Positions 42,701 through 51,828 of a stretch of 64,000 nucleotides of DNA are shown one piece after another. The DNA is from an uncultured Faecalibacterium sp. GTDB lineage: Bacteria; Bacillota; Clostridia; Oscillospirales; Ruminococcaceae. Within the stretch, counting starts at the first letter, position 1. Each line of letters starts with the position of its first letter. The translations under genes were made by a program, and so were the position numbers. The stretch covers positions 1 to 64,000 of the forward strand of contig CAKTBG010000010.1 of NCBI GenBank assembly GCA_934533135.1. The letters run 5' to 3'. Below the pieces are notes generated by a model. It saw only the letters and a list, made by a program, of their open reading frames with translations, did no database searches and was not told the origin of the DNA.

Positions 42701-44209
42701 TTACAGCAGAATGCAGATCAACCCGGTGCAGCCGTCGTTGATGACCTTTTCCAGCGTTTCCTGCAGCCGGGTGCGGGCTTCCTGCGGCATATGGAGCAGC
42801 TTGTTCTGCAAGCCCTCGTTGACCAGCTCATGGAGACTCTTGCCAAAAATGTTCGACTCCCAGAGCTTTTCGGGATCGGACTCGAAATCCCCCAAAAGGC
42901 TCTGCACAAGATCTTCGCTCTGCTTTTCGGTGCCGACAATGGGGCTGATCTCGGTGTGGATGACGGCTTTCATGATGTGGAGGGAGGGCGCACTGGCTTC
43001 GAGCCGCACCCCATACCGCCCACCCTGCCGGACGATCTCCGGCTCTTCCAGCGAAAGTTCGTCGATGGTCGGCATCACGATGCCGTAGCCGGTGGCTTCC
43101 ACCTGCTCCAGCGCACTGCGGATCTTTTCATAGCCCTTTTTGGCGCGGGCCAGTTCGATGATGCAGGGCATCAACCCGGCTTCATCGCCGATCTCCAGCC
43201 CGGTCTGCTCGCTGAGCACCCGATAGAACACATCCGGTTTCAGGATCACCGTGATCCGCACGATTCCTTCGGAAAGGTTCATCCCGCTGAGCGTCGCCTG
43301 CTCCACGGCATCGCAGGTCATTTGCACCGCACCGGGGGCGTTCTCCTGCCCGGCGGCGTCTTTCATCCGGGCGATCCGCTCCGCACACTCCATGGCGGCG
43401 GTGTAGACCTCCTCTTGGAGCCAGTGCCCCCGATCCAGCATGGTCACCCAGCGCGGCAGGGCAAAATCCAGCTCCCGCACGGGAAATTCGTACAGCACGC
43501 GGCGAAGGATCTCGTTCAGCGCGGCTTCGTCGAGGTCGATGCAGCTCACAGGCAGGACGCTCCGCCCGTAGCTCTGCTCCATCTGCGTGGCCAGTGCCTT
43601 TGTTTCCGCTGCCTCCGGGTGGATGGAGTTGAGCAGGATCACAAAAGGTTTGCCCAATTCTTCCAGCTCGGTGATGACCCGCTTTTCGGCGGGGAGATAG
43701 TTTTCCCGGGGGATCTCGCTGATCGTGCCGTCGGTGGTAACGACGATGCCGATGGTCGAGTGATCCCGGATGACCTTTCGCGTGCCGGTCTCTGCCGCGA
43801 GATCAAACGGGATTTCCTCCTCAAACCACGGGCTTTTGACCATCCGGGGCTTGTCATTTTCTTCGTGGCCGAGAACCCCTTCGACCATATAGCCTACGCA
43901 GTCGATCAAACGCACCCGACACTCCCCGCCGCCCTCCAGCTCCAAAGGCACCGCCTTTTCCGGGATAAACTTCGGTTCGGTGGTCATAATGGTGCGCCCC
44001 GCCGCCGACTGGGGCAGTTCGTCTCGTGCCCGCTGCCGGGCAGCTTCCGGTGTGATGGACGGCAGCACCAGTTTCTCCATAAATTGTTTGATCAGGGTGC
44101 TTTTTCCGGTTCGCACCGGCCCGACCACCCCGATCAGCACATCGCCGCCTGTCCGCGCACCGATCTCGCGGCAGACTGCGCTCGCTCCCAAACGCTCCTG
44201 CTTTTCCAA
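42701..44209 (-). CDS. spoIVA: Stage IV sporulation protein A (SpoIVA)
   Basis: This 502-residue ATPase forms the basement layer of the spore coat in Bacillus. The P-loop GPVRTGKST is at 30-38, with switch region DCVGYMVEG, the middle domain and the conserved C terminus GLICILL. It starts at TTG 44209 behind GGAGG; no better ATG is near. The gene is full length, and hairpin elements flank it on both sides. Confidence 0.95.
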   Translation of the reverse strand: MEKQERLGASAVCREIGARTGGDVLIGVVGPVRTGKSTLIKQFMEKLVLPSITPEAARQRARDELPQSAAGRTIMTTEPKFIPEKAVPLELEGGGECRVRLIDCVGYMVEGVLGHEENDKPRMVKSPWFEEEIPFDLAAETGTRKVIRDHSTIGIVVTTDGTISEIPRENYLPAEKRVITELEELGKPFVILLNSIHPEAAETKALATQMEQSYGRSVLPVSCIDLDEAALNEILRRVLYEFPVRELDFALPRWVTMLDRGHWLQEEVYTAAMECAERIARMKDAAGQENAPGAVQMTCDAVEQATLSGMNLSEGIVRITVILKPDVFYRVLSEQTGLEIGDEAGLMPCIIELARAKKGYEKIRSALEQVEATGYGIVMPTIDELSLEEPEIVRQGGRYGVRLEASAPSLHIMKAVIHTEISPIVGTEKQSEDLVQSLLGDFESDPEKLWESNIFGKSLHELVNEGLQNKLLHMPQEARTRLQETLEKVINDGCTGLICILL

Positions 44210-44264
44210 ATCGCACTCCCTCCTTACAGCAAATTGTATGCGGGAGAAGATTCGGGTATGATAA

Positions 44265-44363
44265 CCCTCTCAGTCTGCTTCGCAGACAGCTTGTCCTCCC
44301 TTTGTCACTTCGTGACATCTCCCTCCGGCCGGAGGGAGTCTTTCAAAGGGAGAGTCCTTGGCA
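44265..44363. repeat. MITE-like hairpin element (right copy, truncated)
   Basis: About 99 bp match the reverse complement of the element at 42546. It contains CCCTCTCAG, a GTCTGC/GCAGAC hairpin, TGTCAC/GTGACA and the same perfect CTCCCTCCGGCCGGAGGGAG. The distal end and second terminal repeat are missing. Stem changes relative to the left copy keep pairing. Confidence 0.75.
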
Positions 44364-44393
44364 GACCGGGTAGGCATTTGCGCAAAATGCAAA

Positions 44394-44438
44394 CAGCCGG
44401 GCTTCGCTGTCTGGATGAGCGGCAGCAAAACCCGGCTG
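44394..44438 (-). terminator. Terminator of the nan operon
   Basis: Stem CAGCCGGG/CCCGGCTG with inner pairing GCTG/CAGC, followed on the minus strand by TTTGCATTTTG. It lies 15 bp after the last gene of the operon. Confidence 0.8.
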
Positions 44439-44453
44439 TATCACAATCTATCC

Positions 44454-45092
44454 TTAAACGAGCGTCGGCACCAGCGCGGCCAGCTTTTCGGCCAGCTGTG
44501 CGTGCCCCCTACGGGTCAGGTGCATAAAGTCCACCTGATTGAACTCACAGTCCGCGGCATTCAGGAAGTGTACCCGATTGCGCTCAGCCACAATGCGGAA
44601 CTGTTCGGCCACACCGCGGGATCGCTCCACGCAGCCATTGCCCATAACGGCATCGTGGAAGCCGTCGCCGATGCGGGGCGGTGCCACCACCAGAAGGTTG
44701 GGCTTCTTGGTGCCCCAGCAGTCGATGGTCTTGGCACGCTGGATCAAACGCTCCATCCCGGCTCCGATGACGTATTCATTGGCGGCAAACCGCTCTTTGA
44801 CATCGTTGGTGCCCAGCATGATGATGAGCAGGTCGATGCATTCATGGCTCTTGAGGATGGGATAGAGCACCGACAAGGCGTCCATCGACTCATGGATAGG
44901 ATCCACAAAAACGGTCGTCCGGCCGGAAAGTCCCTCTTCCGTCACCAGATAGTCGCTGCCCAGCGCAGCCTGCAGGCGGCAGGTCCACCGCTCGTCCTCG
45001 TTGAAGCGGATGCCGCCGTCGGCGCAGTCCTTGGGGTCTGCGCAATAGCCGTGGGTGTTGGAATCCCCCAGACACAGGATATGTTTTTTCAT
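44454..45092 (-). CDS. SGNH/GDSL hydrolase of the nan operon
   Basis: This 212-residue protein has block I CLGDSNTHGY (Ser10), block III MLGTNDVKE and the catalytic Asp-x2-His (VDFMHLT) near residue 188. It has no signal peptide, so it acts inside the cell. The operon context suggests removal of O-acetyl groups from sialic acid, but the same fold serves many esters. It is the last gene of the operon. Confidence 0.82.
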   Translation of the reverse strand: MKKHILCLGDSNTHGYCADPKDCADGGIRFNEDERWTCRLQAALGSDYLVTEEGLSGRTTVFVDPIHESMDALSVLYPILKSHECIDLLIIMLGTNDVKERFAANEYVIGAGMERLIQRAKTIDCWGTKKPNLLVVAPPRIGDGFHDAVMGNGCVERSRGVAEQFRIVAERNRVHFLNAADCEFNQVDFMHLTRRGHAQLAEKLAALVPTLV

Positions 45093-45104
45093 CGTAGATA
45101 CCTC

Positions 45105-46034
45105 TCAGTTTTTCTCGTAGGTTTTCCGGAAGTAGTAGACCGCACCCACCATACCGGCGTCGTTGTGGAGCTGCGCCGCACGGATCTCCAGCCCTTCGGC
45201 AAAGGCAGGCATGATGGAGGCGCGCACTTTTTGGGCCAGCGGATCGATCAGCAATTCCTGCTGGGCCGACACGCCGCCGCCGATCAGGATGAGCTGCGGG
45301 TTGAAGATGTGAACCATCCCCGCCAGCCCCTGCGCGATCTCGTCGATCCAGTCGTCGAGGATGGTCAGAATGCGGGTGTTCCCGGCCTGCGCCTGCTCAA
45401 AGATCACCCGGCCGTTGTTCCATGCCTCGTTGAAGGACTGTGCTTTCCGCACCAGTGCCGTGGTCGCGGCATAATGCTCCCAGCAGCCGGTGGCTCCGCA
45501 GGTGCAGAGCGCACCGTCGAGGGCGTGCGTGCGGAAATGCCCCAGCTCACCGCCAAGACCGCGGCTGCCTTCCAGCAGATGTCCGCCCGTCAGGATGCCG
45601 CCGCCGACGCCGGTGCCAAGGGTCACACCAATGACATCGGTATAGCCTTTTGCACCGCCGACCCAGACCTCGCCCAAACACATACAATTTGCATCGTTGG
45701 CAACGGTGACCGGCAGGCCGAATGCTGCTTCCAGCTCTGCTTTGATGGGGCTGCCGATGTAATTGGGGAAATTGCCGCAGGTTCCAGCCACGACGCCAGC
45801 CTTGCTGTCGATCTGGCCGGTGGCCGAGACGCCGATGCCGGCCAGATCTTCCGGTTTTTTGCCCTGTTCGGTCAGGAATTTTTTCGCTGCGCGGAGCACG
45901 GTGGTCAGAACCGGGGTCTGGTAACCGTCAAAGTTGACGCTTTCTTCGGCCTTTGCCAGCACGGTGCCGGTCTCATCCACAATACCCAGTTTGACCGAGG
46001 TGCCGCCGATGTCGATCGCAAAATATTCGTTCAT
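45105..46034 (-). CDS. nanK: ROK-family kinase, probably N-acetylmannosamine kinase
   Basis: This 309-residue ROK sugar kinase has the ATP loop DIGGT (8-12), catalytic Asp114 in ANDAN, and the zinc motif with H166 and C177/C179/C184. ROK proteins phosphorylate glucose, ManNAc or GlcNAc. Location between nanE and the SGNH gene favours ManNAc. ATG 46034 is preferred over an upstream TTG. Confidence 0.82.
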   Translation of the reverse strand: MNEYFAIDIGGTSVKLGIVDETGTVLAKAEESVNFDGYQTPVLTTVLRAAKKFLTEQGKKPEDLAGIGVSATGQIDSKAGVVAGTCGNFPNYIGSPIKAELEAAFGLPVTVANDANCMCLGEVWVGGAKGYTDVIGVTLGTGVGGGILTGGHLLEGSRGLGGELGHFRTHALDGALCTCGATGCWEHYAATTALVRKAQSFNEAWNNGRVIFEQAQAGNTRILTILDDWIDEIAQGLAGMVHIFNPQLILIGGGVSAQQELLIDPLAQKVRASIMPAFAEGLEIRAAQLHNDAGMVGAVYYFRKTYEKN

Positions 46035-46055
46035 CCCCAAATTCCCTTTCCTGCT

Positions 46056-46763
46056 TTATGATTTGTGCATGGCGTGGATGGCACTGGTAAAGCGGGCTGT
46101 GATCTCGGCCGGGCGGGTAATGGCACCGCCGACCACCAGCGCAAAGGCACCGGCTTCCAGAGCCTTGACCGCCTGTTCGGGAGAATGGATATGCCCCTCG
46201 GCGATGATCTTGGCCGGACACTCTGTGGCCAGCTTATGGACAAACGCAAAGTCGATGTCGTTGATGCCCTCGGTCTCCGGCGTGTAGCCGCGCATGGTGG
46301 TACCGATGAAATCCGCACCCGCCGCGGCGCAGGCCATGGCATTTTCAAAGTTGTCGCAGTCGGCCATCACCAGCTGGTCGGGATACTTGGCTTTGATGGC
46401 ACGGATGAACGCGGCAGAGGTCGAACCGTCCGGACGGAGTGCCCCTGTACCCTGCACCGCAAGGATATCCACCCCGCAGGCCACCAGCTCGTCCACTTCC
46501 TTCATGGTGACGGTGATGTACATCGGCGTACCGGGATAGTCCTTCTTGATGATGCCGATCACGGGCAGATCCACGACCGCCTTGATCTGGGTGATATCCC
46601 GCACGGTGTTGGCGCGGATCCCCACTGCGCCGCTCATGGCGGCAGCCTTTGCCATCAGGGGCATCACGCCGCCTTCTTTGGTGTAGAGCGGCTCCGTCTC
46701 CAATGCCTGACAGCTGACGATGAGGCCGCCTTTGATCTGGGCAAACAGTGTTTCCTTCTCCAT
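46056..46763 (-). CDS. nanE: N-acetylmannosamine-6-phosphate 2-epimerase
   Basis: This 235-residue TIM-barrel enzyme converts ManNAc-6-P to GlcNAc-6-P. NanE features include GLIVSCQA near residue 12, IKKDYP near 73, the catalytic Lys/Glu region and MRGYTPET near 160. It lies 3 bp downstream of yhcH and leads into the ROK kinase gene. Confidence 0.94.
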   Translation of the reverse strand: MEKETLFAQIKGGLIVSCQALETEPLYTKEGGVMPLMAKAAAMSGAVGIRANTVRDITQIKAVVDLPVIGIIKKDYPGTPMYITVTMKEVDELVACGVDILAVQGTGALRPDGSTSAAFIRAIKAKYPDQLVMADCDNFENAMACAAAGADFIGTTMRGYTPETEGINDIDFAFVHKLATECPAKIIAEGHIHSPEQAVKALEAGAFALVVGGAITRPAEITARFTSAIHAMHKS

Positions 46764-46766
46764 AAT

Positions 46767-47228
46767 TCAACCCTCCATCTTGATTTTGATGACTGCTTTG
46801 CGGACCTGAGCGCATTCGGCACGCGCCACGCCGGGGCGGTGTAGCTCCCCCGGGAAGAAAAGGACGAACCGCCCCTCCCCCAGCGAGCCGGACACGACGT
46901 CCGGGCTGTCCTGAAAGCCGATGTCCCCGCGGAATGCCCCGACCTCGGTGCCGGGGTTGGTGGTAAAGCCCCAGCCCTCGCCGCCGGTCAGGTCGATCTG
47001 CAGATCCGCATACTGATGATGATATTCCAAATGAGAACCCTCGTCCGGGTGCAGATCGGCGTCCATCACATTGATAAAGACATTCTCGCCATCCACCTCG
47101 ATGCGGCCCAGCGGCAGCTCGATCAAATCGTGCGCGACATGGTAGGCCGTAAGGTAGTCGATGGCGGTATTCAGGTTCTTGTGGATGCCGCGGTAGCGGT
47201 TCAGGTTCTCCAGAGTATCGCAGATCAT
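46767..47228 (-). CDS. YhcH/YjgK/YiaL-family protein (NanQ-like sialic acid anomerase)
   Basis: This 153-residue cupin-like protein matches the YhcH family (DLIELPLGRIEVDGENVFINV, HLEYHHQYADLQI, and LHRPGVA near the C terminus with metal His). The E. coli member NanQ speeds anomer exchange of N-acetylneuraminate. Operon position supports that role. ATG 47228 has AAGGAG upstream. A terminator separates it from nanA. Confidence 0.85.
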   Translation of the reverse strand: MICDTLENLNRYRGIHKNLNTAIDYLTAYHVAHDLIELPLGRIEVDGENVFINVMDADLHPDEGSHLEYHHQYADLQIDLTGGEGWGFTTNPGTEVGAFRGDIGFQDSPDVVSGSLGEGRFVLFFPGELHRPGVARAECAQVRKAVIKIKMEG

Positions 47229-47269
47229 GGTATGGTGTTCTCCTTGTTGTTTGATGATGCAGAAAATCC

Positions 47270-47325
47270 AAAAAAGCACCCGCCTCTCCCCTCTGTGAAA
47301 AAGAGATGGAGAGGGGTGCTTTTTT
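47270..47325 (-). terminator. Terminator between nanA and yhcH
   Basis: A long stem AAAAAAGCACCC/GGGTGCTTTTTT with inner CTCTCC/GGAGAG pairing lies 6 bp after nanA. Downstream nan genes may depend on read-through. Confidence 0.85.
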
Positions 47326-47331
47326 CAGATA

Positions 47332-48261
47332 TCAGAGCTTGGCGATGGCGGCTTCGATCATCGCCTGTGCTTCGGCGACGATGGGCTCATCCTCCGGGAT
47401 CAGACTGGGCATCGGGGCGCGGACACCGCCCAGTTCAAGGCCGTACATCCGGCGCAGGATCTCTTTCTGCACCGCATACAGGTTGCCGTGTGCTTCGCAC
47501 ATCTTATAGATGATGCGGTCGGCATCGTACTGGATGGCACGCGCCTGCTCGATCTTGCCCTCGTTGATGAGGTTGTGCATAGCCAGATACAGTTCGGGCA
47601 TGACGGCATAGGTGCCGCCGATGCCGCCGTCGGCACCGATCACGCGGCCGGAGACAAACTGCTCGTCCGGGCCGTTGAAGACCACGAAATTGCCCTCACC
47701 GCGGGCGGCAATGCCTGCATCCTTGAACATCTGGATGTCCTGCGTGGGCATCGAGCTGTTTTTGACGGCCACGACGTTGGGATTCTTGAGCATCTCGTGC
47801 AGCAGGCTCATGGTCAGGCCGGTGCCCGCCAGCTGCGGGATGTTGTAGATGACGAACTCGGTGTTGGGGGCGGCAGCCGACATATCGTTCCAATACTTGG
47901 CGATGGCATACTCCGGCAGGTGGAAGTAGATCGGCGGAATGGAAGCAATGGCATCCACACCCACGCTCTCGGCATGCGCCGCCAGCTCCATGCTGTCGGC
48001 GGTGTTGTTGCAGCCGACGTGTGCGATCACCGTGATCTTGCCCCGCGCCTCGCTCATGACCGCTTCCAGCAGCTTTTTGCGCTCGTCCGGGTGCTGGTAG
48101 ATGCACTCACCGGAAGAGCCGCCGACGTACACGCCCTTGACGCCCTTGGCGATCAGATGGCGGGTCAGTGCCTTGACGCCCTCGACGGAGATGTTGCCTT
48201 CCTTGTCATAGCAGGCATAGAAAGCCGGGATAACCCCCTGATATTTTTTGATGTCTTTCAT
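47332..48261 (-). CDS. nanA: N-acetylneuraminate lyase
   Basis: This 309-residue TIM-barrel aldolase cleaves Neu5Ac to ManNAc and pyruvate. GGSSGE (47-52) binds the pyruvate carboxylate, Y139 is the catalytic Tyr and K167 in AVKNSS is the Schiff-base lysine. It follows the permease genes by 18 bp. Confidence 0.94.
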   Translation of the reverse strand: MKDIKKYQGVIPAFYACYDKEGNISVEGVKALTRHLIAKGVKGVYVGGSSGECIYQHPDERKKLLEAVMSEARGKITVIAHVGCNNTADSMELAAHAESVGVDAIASIPPIYFHLPEYAIAKYWNDMSAAAPNTEFVIYNIPQLAGTGLTMSLLHEMLKNPNVVAVKNSSMPTQDIQMFKDAGIAARGEGNFVVFNGPDEQFVSGRVIGADGGIGGTYAVMPELYLAMHNLINEGKIEQARAIQYDADRIIYKMCEAHGNLYAVQKEILRRMYGLELGGVRAPMPSLIPEDEPIVAEAQAMIEAAIAKL

Positions 48262-48279
48262 GATTCGCTGTCTCCTTTC

Positions 48280-49245
48280 TTATCCCTTCACAGCACCCAT
48301 TGCGATGCCTTTGGTAAAGTACTTCTGGAAAATGAGGAAGATGATGATGATCGGCACGGCTGCCAGAGCTGCACCGGCCATGATCAGGCCGAAGTCGGTG
48401 CTATTTTCGGCCTGCAGCTTTGCAATGCCCAGCGAGATGGTCAGGTTGCTGGTGCTGGACAGCATGATCAACTGCATGAAATAGTCGTTCCAGCTGTTGA
48501 TGAAGGTAAAGATGGCCAGCGCACCGATGCCCGGTTTGACCATCGGGAGAACCACACTGACGAAGGTGCGCGCCTCGCTTGCACCGTCGATGCGGGCGGC
48601 TTCGATCATCTCTGTGGGGATGCCCTCACTGAACTGCTTCATCAGGAACACGCCGAAGGGCCAGCCGACGATGGGGAAAATGACCGCCCAGATGGTGTTG
48701 TAGAGGTTCAAAGACGACATCTCGCGCAGCAACGGGATCAGAATGACCTGCTTGGGCAGAGCCATTGCACAGACGATCAGCGTGAACAGCAGCTTGCGGC
48801 CGACAAAACGCTTCTTAGCCAGTGCGTAGCCTGCCATGGCCGCCGTGATGCAGGTCAGGATCATGGACATCACCGCCATGAACACGGTGTTGACCATCCA
48901 GCGGATGGCAGCGGGCACGGTGGGGCCGACCGAGAAGTAAATGGGGTCGCCCGTGGAGCTGAACGAAGAGCTGAACGGGATCGCCAGCTGCCACAGCGGT
49001 GCGCTCTTGCCGGCAAACAGCTTCTGGTAGTTGGTCAGCACCCACTGGCTGGGCCACCACTCCGGCGTTGTCGAGTTGATGGCGGCACCGGTCTTGAACG
49101 AGCCGGTGATGATCCAGTACAGCGGAAATGCGAACAACACCGCCACGATGCTGATGAGGATGAGGGTCAAAATCATGTACGCACTCATTCGCTTGAGCTT
49201 GCTGGGGTGCCGCTTCAACGGCTTCTGTTTGGTTTTTTCTGCCAT
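48280..49245 (-). CDS. ABC sugar permease, MalG-like (sialic acid transporter)
   Basis: This 321-residue membrane protein has six predicted helices and the permease EAA loop (EAARIDGASEARTFVSVVLPMVKPG). Together with the next gene and the solute-binding protein it forms a CUT1-type importer, here most likely for sialic acid. No ATPase gene is present in the locus, so a shared MsmK-like ATPase elsewhere is expected. Confidence 0.9.
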   Translation of the reverse strand: MAEKTKQKPLKRHPSKLKRMSAYMILTLILISIVAVLFAFPLYWIITGSFKTGAAINSTTPEWWPSQWVLTNYQKLFAGKSAPLWQLAIPFSSSFSSTGDPIYFSVGPTVPAAIRWMVNTVFMAVMSMILTCITAAMAGYALAKKRFVGRKLLFTLIVCAMALPKQVILIPLLREMSSLNLYNTIWAVIFPIVGWPFGVFLMKQFSEGIPTEMIEAARIDGASEARTFVSVVLPMVKPGIGALAIFTFINSWNDYFMQLIMLSSTSNLTISLGIAKLQAENSTDFGLIMAGAALAAVPIIIIFLIFQKYFTKGIAMGAVKG

Positions 49246-49260
49246 AATTTCGCACCTCCC

Positions 49261-50178
49261 TTAATTTTCCTGATTGCCCAGCTTGAACTGAACCGCGGAC
49301 AGGATTGCAATGATGACCGCCAGCACAACACCCATCGCGTTGCCGTAGCCGTAGCGATACAGCTTGAATGCGGTGTAATAGATGTAGTACATGATGGTAT
49401 CGGTGCTGTGGTTGGGGCCGCCGCTGGTCAGCAGCTGGATCAGTGCGAAGCACTGGAAGGAGTTGATGGTGGTGATGACCAGAATGTACAGGGTGGTCGG
49501 CATGATGGCGGGCCACTTGATCCGCCAGAAGCACTGGAAATCGGTCGCACCATCGACCTCTGCGGCCTCAACGATGGACTGATCGACGTTGCCGAGGGCG
49601 GAAACATACAGCACGATGGGCTGACCCACCGAGGTGGTCAGCAGGATGAGGATGATGCAGCCCAGTGCAAACCGCTCATCGCCCAGCCAGTTGATGTTCT
49701 TGTCGATGAGACCCATGGCCTTGCCAAGGTAGTTGAAGATGCCGTAGTAGTTGTTGTACATCCACTTCCACACGACGGTAACAGCCACAGAACCGGTGAC
49801 GACCGGCAGATAGAACACGCAGCGGAAGAGGCTGGTCGCCCACTCGGGCAGATCGACAATGGCCGAGCTGACCCACAGCGAGAAAGCGCAGGTCACAGGC
49901 ACCGAGACGATGACGATGATAAACGTGTTTTTCAGTGCGCCGAGGAAGATGGGGTCGCTGAACAGCTCTTTGTAGTTTGCCAGACCCACGAAGATGTCGG
50001 CGCGGTTCATGGTGGAGTCGAAGAAACTTGTCACCACGCACAGAACCATGGGATAGATGACGAACCCAAGGAAGAAAATCAGACTTGGCAGAAGGAACAG
50101 GTAGGAAGCGATGGTTTCCTGCCGCACCAGTGCGCTGCTGCGTTTGGGTTCCTTGATCTTTGCAGCCAAAAAAATCAC
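49261..50178 (-). CDS. ABC sugar permease, MalF-like (sialic acid transporter)
   Basis: This 305-residue protein has six helices and the EAA loop (EAAEVDGATDFQCFWRIKWPAIMP). The start is GTG 50178 behind AAAGG; a TTG nine bases later is an alternative. It lies 15 bp upstream of the second permease gene. Structured repeat copy C and a terminator separate it from the solute-binding gene. Confidence 0.88.
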   Translation of the reverse strand: MIFLAAKIKEPKRSSALVRQETIASYLFLLPSLIFFLGFVIYPMVLCVVTSFFDSTMNRADIFVGLANYKELFSDPIFLGALKNTFIIVIVSVPVTCAFSLWVSSAIVDLPEWATSLFRCVFYLPVVTGSVAVTVVWKWMYNNYYGIFNYLGKAMGLIDKNINWLGDERFALGCIILILLTTSVGQPIVLYVSALGNVDQSIVEAAEVDGATDFQCFWRIKWPAIMPTTLYILVITTINSFQCFALIQLLTSGGPNHSTDTIMYYIYYTAFKLYRYGYGNAMGVVLAVIIAILSAVQFKLGNQEN

Positions 50179-50187
50179 CAGACCTTT

Positions 50188-50287
50188 CTATAGCAATTCA
50201 ACGTTTGAATGCGACAGCAACATCGTTGAATTGCCTATCGCAGAGATGCTGTTTTGATATTGCGTTCATTTCCTGACTTGCGGTCAC
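50188..50287 (+). repeat. Structured intergenic repeat, copy C
   Basis: Stem 1 arms GCAATTCAAC/GTTGAATTGC are identical to copy B. The loop ends AGCAACATC. Stem 2 (TATCGCA with TGCGGTC) is weakened. It aligns without gaps to copies A and B and sits between the solute-binding and permease genes. Confidence 0.82.
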
Positions 50288-50330
50288 CCAGTCAAGACCG
50301 GCTCCCGGCGAGAAACTTTTTACACAAAAT

Positions 50331-50365
50331 GCCCCTCCCTCGCCGGGATCGTTCGAGGAAGGGGC
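50331..50365 (-). terminator. Terminator after the solute-binding gene
   Basis: Stem GCCCCTTCCTCG/CGAGGGAGGGGC (one mismatch) followed by ATTTTG on the minus strand. Likely a partial terminator that gives more binding protein than permease. Confidence 0.8.
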
Positions 50366-50398
50366 GCGGTACGCTCTTTGGATCAGAGCAAATTCGAT

Positions 50399-51760
50399 TT
50401 ATGCCTCAGCAGCAGCGGCTGCATTGGCGTTGGCGACGAAGGTATCGACCGCAGTCTTGACGTCTTCGCCGGTGCCCACACGCTGGAGCATATTCCACCA
50501 CTCGGTACGAGCCGTTGCCCAGCCCGGAGTGATCTGATAGTAATCGCCCAGATAGCTCATGAACTTGCTGTACTCGCTCATGATGTCGTTGCCGGCATAG
50601 ATATCGCCCACGCTGGCACGAACCGGGAAGTAGGTGGAAGCCAGAACGCTGTCTGCCACCTGATCGGGATCGGCTGCGATGAAGTCGATGAAGGTCTTGG
50701 CTGCTTCGATCTTGGCCTCATCGCCGTTGTCGAAGATGCCGAAGCCCCAGATGCCGCCGCACAGCTTCGGGTCGCCGCTCTCGGTCGGGAATGCCATGGG
50801 CATGATCTCGTCGCCGTCGTTGGTCAGGCCGGCGTCGTTGTTGTCGCTGTTCATCTGCTGTGCGATGTTCCAGCAGAATGCCATCTGCAGGGTGCCGTTG
50901 CGGAACAGGGTGATCTCGTCGCCGCCGGCGATGGAAGCATCAAAGTTGATGCCGTCGGTGTCGTACAGGGTCTGGATCGCCTTGACGTTCTCAGCGGAAT
51001 CTGCCGTATACTTGGTGTGTGCTGCATCGGTGAAGGTGCCGCCGTACATATTGTTGATGATCGCACGGGTGCCCTGATCGCCGCCCTGACCGCCGCAGTA
51101 GATGGCTGCAACGTTCTCATAGCCGCCCTTGTACAGAGCGTCTACGGTGGACAGGAAGCCCTCGGTGCTCCAGGTGTGCTTGTCGGTGTCGATGTACTTG
51201 TCTGCACCGACTTCCTTGACCTTGGTCATGTTAACGGCCATGCAGTGTGCGGTCATGCACAGCGGATACTCGTAATAGTCGCCCTTATCGTTCTTGCAGG
51301 CAGACTCGACGGACTCATAAATGTCCTTCTTGGCGTCGTCGGTCCACAGATCGTTCAGCGGAGCCATCACGCCCTTTGCGCCCCAGTTTGCAACCAGACG
51401 CTCGGGTCCTTCCATGATCAGGTCGGGTGCGCTGCCGCCCTCGATGGCGGTGTTCACCTGATCGTCGCCATTGGTGTAGTCGAGGTACTCGACGGTCACC
51501 TTGATGTCGGGATACTTGTTGTTGAAGCTTGCAATGAGGTTTTGAACCGTCTCATCCTTGCCCCAGCCGCCGATGGGGTATGTCCACAGCTTGATGTTGG
51601 CACCTGCCGCAGCTGCGGAGGAAGCCGGAGCGGAGGAAGCGGCTGCAGAAGAAGCTGCGGTGCTGCTGGAAGAGCCACCGCCGCAGGCTGCCAGCGCACC
51701 GGCTGCGCCCATCACGCCAACGACTTTCAGGAAGGAGCGACGAGAGATAGACTGTTTCAT
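50399..51760 (-). CDS. Sialic acid ABC transporter solute-binding lipoprotein
   Basis: This 453-residue protein has a signal peptide with a twin-arginine-like start (SRRSFLK, about 6-12) and the lipobox LAAC with Cys26. A Ser/Ala linker follows to about 52. The rest is a family 1 extracellular sugar-binding fold. It leads the transporter and catabolic operon, divergent from the RpiR regulator. The ligand is inferred from context; 2,7-anhydro or other sialic acid forms are possible. Confidence 0.88.
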   Translation of the reverse strand: MKQSISRRSFLKVVGVMGAAGALAACGGGSSSSTAASSAAASSAPASSAAAAGANIKLWTYPIGGWGKDETVQNLIASFNNKYPDIKVTVEYLDYTNGDDQVNTAIEGGSAPDLIMEGPERLVANWGAKGVMAPLNDLWTDDAKKDIYESVESACKNDKGDYYEYPLCMTAHCMAVNMTKVKEVGADKYIDTDKHTWSTEGFLSTVDALYKGGYENVAAIYCGGQGGDQGTRAIINNMYGGTFTDAAHTKYTADSAENVKAIQTLYDTDGINFDASIAGGDEITLFRNGTLQMAFCWNIAQQMNSDNNDAGLTNDGDEIMPMAFPTESGDPKLCGGIWGFGIFDNGDEAKIEAAKTFIDFIAADPDQVADSVLASTYFPVRASVGDIYAGNDIMSEYSKFMSYLGDYYQITPGWATARTEWWNMLQRVGTGEDVKTAVDTFVANANAAAAAEA

Positions 51761-51828
51761 AACAATTCTCCTTATTCTTGTGATTCCCGGTTCGGTTCAC
51801 CAATCTGTGAATCGCTTGTGTTGGTTTT

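Noticed and set aside
47488..50193. A 901-codon plus-strand frame opposite nanA and the permease genes
   Set aside because: His/Asp/Gly-rich composition typical of an antisense shadow, no motif, and it covers several clear genes.
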